Assembly: GCA_017408585.1 (NCBI GenBank)
Contig: JAFQUJ010000017.1
Location: 124,001 to 188,000 of the forward strand
Direction of reading: 5' to 3'
DNA length: 64,000 nt
Source: Clostridia bacterium
GTDB lineage: Bacteria > Bacillota > Clostridia > Oscillospirales > CAG-272
Part shown: positions 48,643-56,805 of the stretch, piece by piece
How the letters are laid out: each line of letters opens with the position of its first letter
How positions within the stretch are numbered: position 1 is the first letter of the stretch
Program-made: the position numbers and the translations under genes
The notes under the pieces: generated by a model
Seen by the model: only the letters and a program-made list of their open reading frames with translations
What the model was told of the DNA's origin: nothing
Databases searched by the model: none

Positions 48643-49809
48643 TTATTGAGCGTTTGCCGCCTTTACAATGTACTTAACAGCGTTCTTTTGAACCTTACCG
48701 TTTGTGCCCCATGTAATGTTAGAGCCGGTAACGCCTGAGTAAGTGTAGCCACCGTTAAATTCAGCCTTGAGTATATCGCAAAGTGCGCTTGCTGTGATAT
48801 CGGAAGGAATTTCCTTACCGCCATCAATAGCACTCTTCATTGCGCCATAGATTGCATATACGCAGTCATAAGCAGCTGCGCCGAACTGGCTAAGAGTGTC
48901 CTTGCCATACTTTGCAACATAGTTGTCTATAAATGTCTTAGCAGCGCCCTCGGTTGCCTTTGAGTTGAAGTGTGAGAGCATTGAGATTTCTTGTGGAATC
49001 TCGTTGATGTTGAAGCCGTCAATGCTTCCGTCAATGCCATCAAGACCGTCGCATCCGTAGTAAGTAGCGTTAGGAGCGATTGTGTCCTTAGCCTGCTTCA
49101 TAAATGTTGATGCAGGTGTGTAGTAGATAGGCATGAAGATGAAGTCGCATGAAGCGAGCTGGCTGATTTGACCACTGAAGTCAGCGAGCTTATCATCTGT
49201 GAATGCTGCGTCGATTGTTGTGATGTTAGAATTGAGTGATGCCTTGAACTGAGTGTAGATACCACTTGAATATGGGTCTGCACTGTTGTAAAGGATACCG
49301 ATTGTCTTGTTTGATGTGAAGAGTCCGTTTACATACTCTGCTGCAACCTTACCTTGGTCGCCATCAGCGAAGCACATTTGGTAGCCGTTACCAGCTGTAC
49401 CGGGGATATCGTCACCTGTTGCAGATGGTGTGAGGAAGAATACATTGTCTTGTGCAGAATACTTTGTAAACTCACGACCGGGAGCTGTTGTAACAGTTCC
49501 AAGTGAAACCTGCATACCTTGCTCTACAAGAGAAGCATAGTTTGTTGAGATGTTTCCGGCGTCGTGCTTGTCATCAAGGAATACAAGCTTGAAGTTTACT
49601 CCGTTGAGTCCGCCGTTTGCGTTGATTTCATCTACTGCCATTTGAGCTGCGTTTCTTACAGCCTCGCCGTAAACTGCTGCAACACCTGTAACAGGACCGG
49701 AAACGCCGATTACATACTCTTCGTCGCTACCGCCACAAGAAACAAGGCATCCAACAGCCATCACGCAAGCAAGAGCAAGACAGATGATTTTGGTGATTGT
49801 CTTTTTCAT
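48643..49809 (-). CDS. livK: Branched-chain amino acid ABC transporter substrate-binding lipoprotein
   Basis: A 388-residue exported protein of the Leu/Ile/Val-binding family. The signal peptide MKKTITKIICLALACVMAVG ends at the lipobox CLVSCGG, so the protein is anchored outside the membrane. Two-lobed periplasmic-binding-fold motifs follow: EYVIGVSGPVTGVAAVYGEA, AAQMAVDEINANGGLNG, KLVFLDDKHD, and later AAYDCVYAIYGAMKSA. ATG 49809 is preferred over 49851 because GGAG lies upstream of it and the signal peptide starts there. It is first in the liv operon. Confidence 0.94.
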   Translation of the reverse strand: MKKTITKIICLALACVMAVGCLVSCGGSDEEYVIGVSGPVTGVAAVYGEAVRNAAQMAVDEINANGGLNGVNFKLVFLDDKHDAGNISTNYASLVEQGMQVSLGTVTTAPGREFTKYSAQDNVFFLTPSATGDDIPGTAGNGYQMCFADGDQGKVAAEYVNGLFTSNKTIGILYNSADPYSSGIYTQFKASLNSNITTIDAAFTDDKLADFSGQISQLASCDFIFMPIYYTPASTFMKQAKDTIAPNATYYGCDGLDGIDGSIDGFNINEIPQEISMLSHFNSKATEGAAKTFIDNYVAKYGKDTLSQFGAAAYDCVYAIYGAMKSAIDGGKEIPSDITASALCDILKAEFNGGYTYSGVTGSNITWGTNGKVQKNAVKYIVKAANAQ

Positions 49810-49876
49810 TTTCTTTTCTCCTTTGAAATGAACTTTTTGTTTTGTTATCAAATGGGTTTAAGCATTTAATGAATGT

Positions 49877-49906
49877 AGTATATCACAGTAAATATTCAAT
49901 TGTCAA
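49877..49906 (-). promoter_or_regulatory. Promoter of the liv operon
   Basis: TTGACA (49901-49906), 18 bp, TATACT (49877-49882) on the minus strand. The gap 49910-50040 is A/T-rich, and I see nothing else in it. Confidence 0.75.
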
Positions 49907-50054
49907 GACATATTTTCAATTTTTTTATTCTTTTTTATATTTCTTATATTATTCGCACGATTTCGCCACGCTTTTAATGAATATATTCAAAATTTGGCGA
50001 ATATTTATTCAGCTATGCATTTAATATGCAAAATTGCTTACAGGTTATAAAAGT

Positions 50055-50081
50055 AAAAGCAAGGCAATTGCCTTGCTTTTT
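50055..50081. terminator. Palindromic terminator
   Basis: AAAGCAAGGCAA / TTGCCTTGCTTT, with TTTTT on the plus strand and TTTTAC on the minus strand. It probably ends the minus-strand SLOG gene transcript, whose 3' region would contain the repeats at 50.1-50.45 kb. Confidence 0.75.
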
Positions 50082-50097
50082 GTCGATTTTTTATTTA

Positions 50098-50131
50098 TGC
50101 AACACAGTTGCAATTCATGTGCCAAAGGCAC
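50098..50131 (+). repeat. Two mini-hairpins joined by ATTCAT
   Basis: TGCAAC-aca-GTTGCA (50098-50112), then ATTCAT, then GTGCC-aaa-GGCAC (50119-50131), then AATTCATT. The layout is the same as in the six-hairpin array at 53.9 kb. Confidence 0.75.
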
Positions 50132-50455
50132 AATTCATTCCGCACTGCGACTCCCTTCGGTCGCTTGCATAAGTTCCAATACCCAATCGCACATCGCTTT
50201 CGCTCGTGTTCTTGGACTGTCACTTATCCGCACTCGACGCGGGTCGAGAGCCAAATTCCGCGTTAATTTTGCTTTGATTTAATAAAACTCACGAAGCAAT
50301 TTTATTCACTCCACATTCCTCATTCCGCACTCCGCACTTGCAAAGCACCGCATTCCGCACTGCGACTCCCTTCGGTCGCGTGCATGGCTACCACCAGCCA
50401 ATCGTTCGTCGCTTCGCTTGAACTCTCGGGGTGTCCGCTCATCCGCATTTTATAG
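50132..50455 (+). repeat. Dispersed element: partial copy then full copy
   Basis: A partial, diverged copy at about 50137-50245 (CGCACTGCGACTCCCTTCGG, then CATCCGCACTCG-like end) is followed by a full copy at 50253-50455 nearly identical to 33458-33665. The full copy reaches up to the stop of the SLOG-type gene. Confidence 0.8.
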
Positions 50456-50950
50456 TGTTTCCACTACCGCCATTCCCTTGTCGCATAGGTTAAAAATTTG
50501 GCGTCCGCTTCTCTTTGCGTATCTTATCGTTTGGGCAGTTCCCGAAACTCGCTTTCCGTTGAAATATGAAACGCAATACAGGCTATTATCAACCATTTTA
50601 TAGTTGCGCGCCTTCATAACGCCATCGTGGTAGGGGGTATCGGGGCAATCTATGTAGCTTGCATATTTTAGAAGCGTTTTCATTCTGTTTTTGTCACGCA
50701 TATCCCACTTTGCGTCATAGTTGTTGCATGGCAAAAACAGCCACAGCTGAACCTCCGGGTGCTCTATTTGAAGCTCAAGCACAAGATATGCGATTTCCAT
50801 ATCAAAGCCAATAGCGCCACCGCAAATGAAGGTGTCAACACCCTTTTCGTATAGCTGTTGCATGAGCTGATATGCCTTCCTTTTGCTGAAATCTCTGCCT
50901 ATGGTGCGGTGACCTGTAAAGCAGACTCTTTTTTCAATTCCCTCGTTCAT
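50450..50950 (-). CDS. SLOG-superfamily protein (DUF1273/YpsA-like)
   Basis: A 166-residue soluble protein. VCFTGHRTI near residue 9 and FICGGAIGFDMEIAYLVLEL near residue 41 are the glycine-rich nucleotide-binding loops of the SLOG (Rossmann-like) superfamily, close to DUF1273. LWLFLPCNNYDAKW and YCVSYFNGKRVSGTAQTIRY complete the fold. SLOG proteins sense nucleotides or modified bases; no specific function is known for this type. Its stop overlaps the edge of the dispersed repeat. Confidence 0.83.
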   Translation of the reverse strand: MNEGIEKRVCFTGHRTIGRDFSKRKAYQLMQQLYEKGVDTFICGGAIGFDMEIAYLVLELQIEHPEVQLWLFLPCNNYDAKWDMRDKNRMKTLLKYASYIDCPDTPYHDGVMKARNYKMVDNSLYCVSYFNGKRVSGTAQTIRYAKRSGRQIFNLCDKGMAVVETL

Positions 50951-51127
50951 TTTCCCTCGAAAAGCTCAGGTTATTTAGCGCCCTTTACTCGCACATTGTG
51001 CTGTAAATCAATTTTATCATAATGATGTGAAAAAATCAACAAAATCGTATGAAATTTTCCGATATTTCCCAATCAAAGAGAGCATCAAGGGCTAAAATCT
51101 CACACAGGGCGCACAAAAAAGCTCAAA

Positions 51128-51174
51128 ATCGACAGCGCAAGGTGACAATTTTAAGCCTCAATCGGTTGTATAAT
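51128..51174 (+). promoter_or_regulatory. spoIIE promoter with long spacer and possible 0A box
   Basis: TATAAT (51169-51174) preceded by TTG, with GTGACA (51142-51147) 21 bp upstream instead of 17. The reverse strand carries TGTCGAT (51128-51134), one base off the Spo0A box TGTCGAA. In Bacillus subtilis the spoIIE promoter has an over-long sigma-A spacer and is switched on by phosphorylated Spo0A, and this layout matches. Confidence 0.5.
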
Positions 51175-51183
51175 AGTCAAAAA

Positions 51184-51211
51184 GCCCCCTAAAAAATATG
51201 CGATTGGGGGC
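51184..51211 (+). other. Hairpin at the 5' end of the spoIIE transcript
   Basis: GCCCCC (51184-51189) pairs with GGGGGC (51206-51211) near the predicted start site. It may protect the mRNA. The rest of 50951-51342 holds only the promoter and the leader sORF. Confidence 0.55.
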
Positions 51212-51302
51212 GAGAATATTCCTTTTAGACCGGCTTTATTTGATAATAATTCATTTTCTAGCTTAACTACATTTAATTTTTATAAATTCAAAGGAGGATT
51301 TT

Positions 51303-51350
51303 ATGAAATTGTTAAGAAGATTTTTTGATTTAGGGGGTATTTATGAATAA
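51303..51350 (+). CDS. 15-residue leader ORF overlapping the spoIIE start
   Basis: ATG 51303 follows AAAGGAGGA and reads MKLLRRFFDLGGIYE, then stop at 51348-51350. The stop lies 3-8 bases past the spoIIE ATG (51343), so the two frames overlap. The spoIIE ribosome site GGGGGT is inside this ORF. It could couple translation of spoIIE to the leader. No product is known. Confidence 0.45.
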   Translation: MKLLRRFFDLGGIYE

Positions 51351-53859
51351 GACCTTTTCCTCTAAATTCAAGGGGCTACGAATATCGGAGCAGGCAAGGG
51401 ACTTGCTTTTGGAGATAGGCGTGCTCATTGTCGCATTTTTTATGAGTGGGGTCAAGTTCTTTTTCGATACATACCCCTTCGCACTCGCCCTTTGCGCATC
51501 CAGCAGACGACACGCTCCGTTTGCTCTTGCCGGCTCTGCGCTCGGTGCGGTTTTGATGCTTGATGCGCCAATTCCCTATCTTATCACCCTTCTTGCGCTT
51601 TTGGCGCTTAGGCTTTTGGGTAGCGTGTGGCTCGGCGATGACGGTGAGCGCGTTTTAGAGCTTGGGAAGCGCCCACACCCGAGCTTCATGTCAAGGCTGT
51701 TTTGCGAGAGAGCCTCTGTCAGAGTCGGCATCGGAGCACTTTGCGCACTCGGCTTGTCAATTTACAGAGTTGTCGATGGCGGATATTCGTATTTTGACAT
51801 TTTCGTGCTCATATTCAGCGTTGTGCTAAGCTCTATTTTGACCTATTCGTTTTGCAATTTGTTTGAAAAAAGCGACACAGGGTCGCACGCCCTCGGAGCT
51901 TGCGCTGTTCTTTTTGTGCTTGTTTGGGCTATTCGAGGCTGGGAGATATTCGGGCTTGATTTATCCATTATAATCTCGTATGGCGCTACCCTCTATGCCT
52001 CAAAATACCTATCCGGCGCTCGTAGCGTTGCGCTTGGCGCTCTGCTCGGGCTTTGCCACGGCGTCGCCTTTGCGCCTGTGTTTGCAATTTGCGCCCTTAT
52101 CAGCTCTCTTTTGTGGAGCTTTTCCTACTATTTATCTATAATCAGCGCTCTTGTAATGAGCATAGGCTATGGCGTTTTTGCCAGTGGCTACGAGGCTATC
52201 GTGTATCTGTTGCCCGAGCTTTTGCTCTCATCGCTTGTCATGTATCCACTGACTCGATTTGAAATTTTGCCAACTCCTGTGGCATTAAAGGAAGAACGCA
52301 CAGGCGGTGGCGAGGAGTTTGTTTTGAGTGCAAGGGCAACCAAGCTACAAGAGGCGTTAAAAGACGCAACTCTCTCGCTTAAGGAAATTTCCAAAACGCT
52401 TTTAGAGCTAAGCGCTCGCTCAAAGAACCCCGACAGAGAATTTTGGCGTGACACTTGTCTTGAAATTTGCGAAACGCACTGCTATCAATGCCCCAAAAGG
52501 TCGATTTGCTGGGAGCGTGATGTTATAACAACAAGGGACAACCTCGCAAGGCTTGGCGACGGGGCGTTTGGCGAAAAAACGCTCACCACGGAAAGCGTTG
52601 ATGAGAGGTTCTTGCACAGGTGTCCCAACATTGACAAAATCATTGACGAGCTAAATACCTTAAAGCGTGATTTTGAGGCGTCAAGGCTGAAATATGACAA
52701 GCTCGAAATTAGCGCTGACGATTACGAGATGTCATCAAGATTGCTCGAGGGAATTTGCAAGAGCATCGACCTGTCCCCAAAGGGCAACCCCGTCCTTAGC
52801 GACAAGGCTACACGGGCTTGCAAGAGGATTGGACTTGCCTTTGATAGCTTACAGGTGTTCGGCGAGGAGCGTTTAGAAATAATTATCGCAAATATCGACA
52901 CAGGGGCGTCTAAATGCTCACTTGAAGAGGTGAGATTAGCGCTTGAAGAGGCGCTTGCCTCTCCACTTTGTACGCCTGTAATTGAGGCTCAATACGGAGC
53001 GAGTGTCATGATTTGTCGCTCTAAGCGTCAATATAGCGTTCTTTGCGCAAGCAAGCGTGTATCAATGCTAGACGGACAAGAGGCAGGCGACGCAATCACC
53101 ATCTTTGAGGGCATACAGGACAAGCAATATATGCTACTTTGCGACGGAATGGGAAGTGGCAAGGACGCCTTTGAGGCATCGTCGCTGTGCGTTGAGCTTT
53201 TAAAACGCCTTTTGAGTGCGATAAGTGATAAGGAGCTTTGCCTGTGTATGTTAAATAGCTTTCTTCGAGCGAAAAGCCTCGAATGCTCGTCAAGCGTGGA
53301 TCTTTTGGAAATAGATTTGCTGAGCGCACAGAGCGTGCTCGTCAAAAGTGGCGCAGCGCCTACCTTTGTTAAGCGAGGCGAGAATGTTTTTAGGCTACAT
53401 TCTAAGACTGCGCCTATTGGAATTATGCGCTCCCTTGATGCTGAAAGAATTGATTTTAGCTTGCGAGACGGTGATTTTGTGATTATGATAAGCGACGGAA
53501 TTGCAAGCGACGAAAAGGATAGCAAATATATTGTCGATTTTCTTGCAAGCGTCGAAATCGTCCCCGATGGCGAGGGCGAGAGCATTTCAAGAGCTAGCAC
53601 CGAGAGCGTTCCAAGCGCCACCTCGACGCCTAGCACTCCTACAAGCGAGAGCGATCCACTTTGGTCACTTTTAAATGTAGAGCCCGAGGTCAAAAATCCC
53701 CCGAGGCGTATCTGTATTAGCGATTTGCCCGATGCAATTATCGCTCTTGCGAGAGCAAAAAATTCGCAGATGCGTGACGATATGTGCGTCGGCGTCTTAG
53801 CGGTGAAATGCTACGAAAATGAGGAACAAGGTGCTTCGCAAGTGCGGAACGAGGAATGA
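51343..53859 (+). CDS. spoIIE: Stage II sporulation protein E (membrane-bound PP2C phosphatase)
   Basis: An 838-residue protein. SpoIIE dephosphorylates the anti-anti-sigma factor SpoIIAA to release sigma-F in the forespore. About ten membrane spans cover residues 20-310. A cysteine cluster typical of the family (ICETHCYQCPKRSICW) lies near residues 373-390. The C-terminal PP2C domain has the metal-binding LLCDGMGSGKDAFEASSLC near residue 595, a MISDGIASD motif and RDDMCVGVLAV. A Ser/Thr/Pro-rich stretch of about 45 residues (ASTESVPSATSTPSTPTSES) is inserted late in the phosphatase domain. It is strong evidence for sporulation. Confidence 0.94.
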   Translation: MNKTFSSKFKGLRISEQARDLLLEIGVLIVAFFMSGVKFFFDTYPFALALCASSRRHAPFALAGSALGAVLMLDAPIPYLITLLALLALRLLGSVWLGDDGERVLELGKRPHPSFMSRLFCERASVRVGIGALCALGLSIYRVVDGGYSYFDIFVLIFSVVLSSILTYSFCNLFEKSDTGSHALGACAVLFVLVWAIRGWEIFGLDLSIIISYGATLYASKYLSGARSVALGALLGLCHGVAFAPVFAICALISSLLWSFSYYLSIISALVMSIGYGVFASGYEAIVYLLPELLLSSLVMYPLTRFEILPTPVALKEERTGGGEEFVLSARATKLQEALKDATLSLKEISKTLLELSARSKNPDREFWRDTCLEICETHCYQCPKRSICWERDVITTRDNLARLGDGAFGEKTLTTESVDERFLHRCPNIDKIIDELNTLKRDFEASRLKYDKLEISADDYEMSSRLLEGICKSIDLSPKGNPVLSDKATRACKRIGLAFDSLQVFGEERLEIIIANIDTGASKCSLEEVRLALEEALASPLCTPVIEAQYGASVMICRSKRQYSVLCASKRVSMLDGQEAGDAITIFEGIQDKQYMLLCDGMGSGKDAFEASSLCVELLKRLLSAISDKELCLCMLNSFLRAKSLECSSSVDLLEIDLLSAQSVLVKSGAAPTFVKRGENVFRLHSKTAPIGIMRSLDAERIDFSLRDGDFVIMISDGIASDEKDSKYIVDFLASVEIVPDGEGESISRASTESVPSATSTPSTPTSESDPLWSLLNVEPEVKNPPRRICISDLPDAIIALARAKNSQMRDDMCVGVLAVKCYENEEQGASQVRNEE

Positions 53860-53875
53860 GGAATTAGGAGTGATA

Positions 53876-53986
53876 TGCTCCTGCGGAGCATTAATGCACA
53901 CAAGGTGTGCAATTCGTGACACGGAGTGTCAATTAATGGCGTTAGCCAATTCATGTTGCACAGCAACTATTCATGCCCACAGGGGC
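53876..53986 (+). repeat. Array of six mini-hairpins with ATTCAT-like linkers
   Basis: TGCTCC-tgc-GGAGCA, GCACAC-aag-GTGTGC, TGACAC-gga-GTGTCA, TGGC-gtta-GCCA, GTTGC-aca-GCAAC and GCCC-acag-GGGC follow one another, joined by TTAAT, AATTC, ATTAAT-type and ATTCAT linkers. Every stem has a different sequence. It lies between spoIIE and the next promoter. Confidence 0.85.
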
Positions 53987-53995
53987 TCACCGCCC

Positions 53996-54024
53996 TTGAC
54001 AAATACGATATTATGTGCTAAAAT
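53996..54024 (+). promoter_or_regulatory. Promoter of the nucleotidyltransferase-like gene
   Basis: TTGACA (53996-54001), 17 bp ending TGTGC, TAAAAT (54019-54024). Confidence 0.8.
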
Positions 54025-54055
54025 GAAAATAATGTTAAGTCAAGGGGGTGTGAGA

Positions 54056-55237
54056 ATGTATTCTTCAGCTGATGCAAAATGCTTTTTGTCGCTTGTTAGA
54101 TGCGCATTGCGTGACGAAGAGCCAGGCGAGATACCAAGCGATGTAAATCTTACGAGCGTGTTTTCGCTTGCGAAAATGCACAATTTGTGTGAGCTAATTT
54201 CATATTCTCTGCCCAAGGCTAAGCCTACGCCTGCACCCGAGCTCCTTGAGGCGTTAAGAAAAATCAAGCATGCGGGAATAGCTCAGCAAATCCATCAGGA
54301 TGTCGAGCTTGACACAATAAAAGCCGGCTTTGAGAAAAACGGAATAGATTTTGTGCTCTTGAAGGGTGGCGTTATCAAGGACCTTTACCCCTCACCCGAT
54401 ATGCGTAGCATGTGCGACCTTGACATTTTAATTCGCCCCGATAAGATGGCTATGGCGAAGGAAATTATGCTCACTCAGCTAGGCTATAAGGCAGAAAACA
54501 TTGTCGAGGGCGAGCACGATCTAGGCTTTGGAAAGCCCCCGTTTATAAATATTGAGCTCCATCACGCAATAACGGATAGACTAGGAAATCGCGAGGCGTA
54601 CGAATACTATAAGGACGCATGGGAGCTTGCTATTCCTAAGAGCGAGGGCGCGCACGAGCACATCTTTTCAAAGGAAGACTTTTACATTCACCATATTGAG
54701 CACCTAGCAAAGCACTATCGCTATGGTGGGTGTGGAGTGCGTCCGTTTTGCGATATTTATGTGTTCTTGAGGGCGCATGGCGATACTATTAAATGGGACT
54801 ATATTTACGAAATCCTAAAAAGGATAAGGCTTTTCGACTTTGAGGCTCACATAAGAGCGCTGGCTCTAAAATGGCTTGATAATGGCGAGGGCGACGAGGT
54901 AAGCGACGCTATTGAGGAATATGTTCTTCATGGCGGTAGCTTTGGACTTGCCGAGGATAAGCAACTCACAACCGTTGCGAGATTGCACACCAAGAATGGC
55001 AAAATAAAAAGGTTTGGCTATTTCTTCAAAAAGATATTTTTGCCATATCGCCCAATGACCGTTGGCTACCCTGTGCTCAAAAAAGCGCCTATTTTGCTTC
55101 CGTTCTGTTGGATACACAGGATTTTCAATCGACTGCTCTTCAAGCGCGATCGAGTAAAGGCCCAGCTTGAAATCACCGCTGACGATTCTAAGGTATTGAC
55201 GCTTGTCAAGCACCTAAACAGCATAGGGCTTGAATAG
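54056..55237 (+). CDS. Nucleotidyltransferase-family protein (PF14907-like)
   Basis: A 393-residue soluble protein. FVLLKGGVIKDLYPSPDMRS followed by MCDLDILIRPDKM near residues 100-130 is the glycine-Asp-x-Asp core of the uncharacterised nucleotidyltransferase family PF14907. HHIEHLAKHYRYGGCGVRPF and CDIYVFLRAHGDTIKWDYIY follow, typical of this group. The last 100 residues are basic. Members often sit in polysaccharide or peptide clusters, but none is present here. ATG 54056 follows GGGGGTG; a longer upstream frame would run through the hairpin array and is rejected. Confidence 0.8.
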   Translation: MYSSADAKCFLSLVRCALRDEEPGEIPSDVNLTSVFSLAKMHNLCELISYSLPKAKPTPAPELLEALRKIKHAGIAQQIHQDVELDTIKAGFEKNGIDFVLLKGGVIKDLYPSPDMRSMCDLDILIRPDKMAMAKEIMLTQLGYKAENIVEGEHDLGFGKPPFINIELHHAITDRLGNREAYEYYKDAWELAIPKSEGAHEHIFSKEDFYIHHIEHLAKHYRYGGCGVRPFCDIYVFLRAHGDTIKWDYIYEILKRIRLFDFEAHIRALALKWLDNGEGDEVSDAIEEYVLHGGSFGLAEDKQLTTVARLHTKNGKIKRFGYFFKKIFLPYRPMTVGYPVLKKAPILLPFCWIHRIFNRLLFKRDRVKAQLEITADDSKVLTLVKHLNSIGLE

Positions 55238-55280
55238 CCATCAAAAGCGCACCCTGTGTGCGTAATTATCATAATAAACA

Positions 55281-55316
55281 AATGAGCAAGAACGCTTTGT
55301 TCTTGCTCATTTTTAT
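55281..55316. terminator. Bidirectional terminator
   Basis: AATGAGCAAGAAC / GTTCTTGCTCATT with a five-base loop, with T-runs on both strands. It separates the converging nucleotidyltransferase-like gene and pncB. Confidence 0.88.
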
Positions 55317-56774
55317 TTAGTCTGCCTTGTTGCCTCTTTTTAAATTTAGAAGCGCGTGCTTTTCGTCCCAGAGGGCTTGTGAGAGGTCAACATAGTAGTT
55401 GTGAGGGTTCTCAAAGCGAAGCACCTCGTCCCACATGGAGTCAAGCTCTTCCTTGCACCTTGCGCGTATTTTTTCGACACAGGGTGAGGTATAAATACAT
55501 TCGCCACCCTTGAAAATTTGAACTCTTAGCGCCTTCAAGGTGTAATTTTCCATTCGCTTGCGCTTCCATACATATTCGCTATCAAATAGCTCGTATGGCA
55601 AGCTCTCGTCTATTACCTCGTCATGTAGGGTGATAAGGTCTGCCTCCGCCTTGCCCGTTTCCTTTGAATAGAAGCGATACAGCTCCTTGAAATCGGGGTT
55701 GGTGATTTTTCCTGCATTTTCACTTATTTTGATTTTTGGAATGATTTTTCCATCACGCTCAATGGCGCAAAGCTTATACACACAGCCAAACACGGGCTCA
55801 CTCTTGGCGGTAATCAGCCTCTCGCCGACACCGAAGGCATCGACACGCGCGCCTTGGAGCAAAATATCTCTTATAATGTACTCGTCCAAGGAGTTGGAAA
55901 TTACGATTTTACAGCCACAGAGTCCTGCATTATCAAGCATTTTACGAACCTTTTTTGAAAGATAGGTAATATCGCCCGAGTCAATTCTTATTGCACAATT
56001 CTTTTGTTGCTCGGGGGTTAAGATGGCCTTAAACGCCTTTATCGCATTTGGCACGCCACTCTTTATAACATCGTAGGTGTCAACCAAAAGCGTGGGGGCG
56101 ACAGGATAAAGCTTAAGGTACGCCTCGAACGCCTCGTATTCGCTGTCGAACATTTGCACCCATGAATGCGCCATCGTTCCACTAGCGGGCACGCCAAACA
56201 TTTTATCGGCAATCGCACACGCACTAGAGGTACAGCCACCGATATACGCTGCACGAGCGCCATAGATTGCACCATCAGCGCCATGAGCCCTGCGAGAGCC
56301 GAACTCAGACACGGCTCTGCCCTGTGAGGCGCGAACTATTCTTGATGCCTTAGTTGCGACAAGGCATTGATGGTTCAGCGTCAAAAGCACAAAGGTTTCA
56401 ATAAATTGAGCCTCGATTGCGGGAGCGCGAATGGTCATGATAGGCTCGTGTGGAAAGATTACAGAGCCCTCCTCGACGCTCCAAATATCGCCTGTAAAGC
56501 GAAAGCCCCTTAGATATTTGAGAAACTCCTCGTCAAAGATGCCCTTTGAGCGAAGATATTCAATGTCGCTATCGTCGAATTTTATTGCCTTAATGTATTC
56601 GATAATCTGCTCAAGCCCTGCGAAAATTGCGTAGCCACCACCATCGGGAACGCGTCTAAAAAACACATCAAAATACGAGACTTGGTCTCCAATTCCGGAG
56701 TGAAAATAGCCTCTTGCCATTGTAAGCTCATAAAAATCGCAAAGCAAGGTTAGCTCTCTTTTTCCTATATTCAT
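55317..56774 (-). CDS. pncB: Nicotinate phosphoribosyltransferase
   Basis: A 485-residue enzyme that makes nicotinate mononucleotide from nicotinate and PRPP, feeding the NAD pathway. ELTLLCDFYELTMARGYFHS is the standard opening; VSYFDVFFRRVPDGGGYAIF, EFGSRRAHGADGAIYGARAA and TLLVDTYDVIKSGVPNAIKA include the PRPP-binding region. IRIDSGDITYLSKKVRKML is a late hallmark. ATG 56774 has TGAGG about 9 bp upstream. The gene faces nadE, which completes the same pathway. Confidence 0.95.
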   Translation of the reverse strand: MNIGKRELTLLCDFYELTMARGYFHSGIGDQVSYFDVFFRRVPDGGGYAIFAGLEQIIEYIKAIKFDDSDIEYLRSKGIFDEEFLKYLRGFRFTGDIWSVEEGSVIFPHEPIMTIRAPAIEAQFIETFVLLTLNHQCLVATKASRIVRASQGRAVSEFGSRRAHGADGAIYGARAAYIGGCTSSACAIADKMFGVPASGTMAHSWVQMFDSEYEAFEAYLKLYPVAPTLLVDTYDVIKSGVPNAIKAFKAILTPEQQKNCAIRIDSGDITYLSKKVRKMLDNAGLCGCKIVISNSLDEYIIRDILLQGARVDAFGVGERLITAKSEPVFGCVYKLCAIERDGKIIPKIKISENAGKITNPDFKELYRFYSKETGKAEADLITLHDEVIDESLPYELFDSEYVWKRKRMENYTLKALRVQIFKGGECIYTSPCVEKIRARCKEELDSMWDEVLRFENPHNYYVDLSQALWDEKHALLNLKRGNKAD

Positions 56775-56805
56775 ATCAAAAAACCTCACAATTTAAAAAA
56801 ATCTC

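Noticed and set aside
53819-54055. N-terminal extension of the nucleotidyltransferase-like protein through the hairpin array.
   Set aside because: It would overlap the spoIIE end and translate the array; the promoter at 53996-54024 and the GGGGGTG site set the start at 54056.
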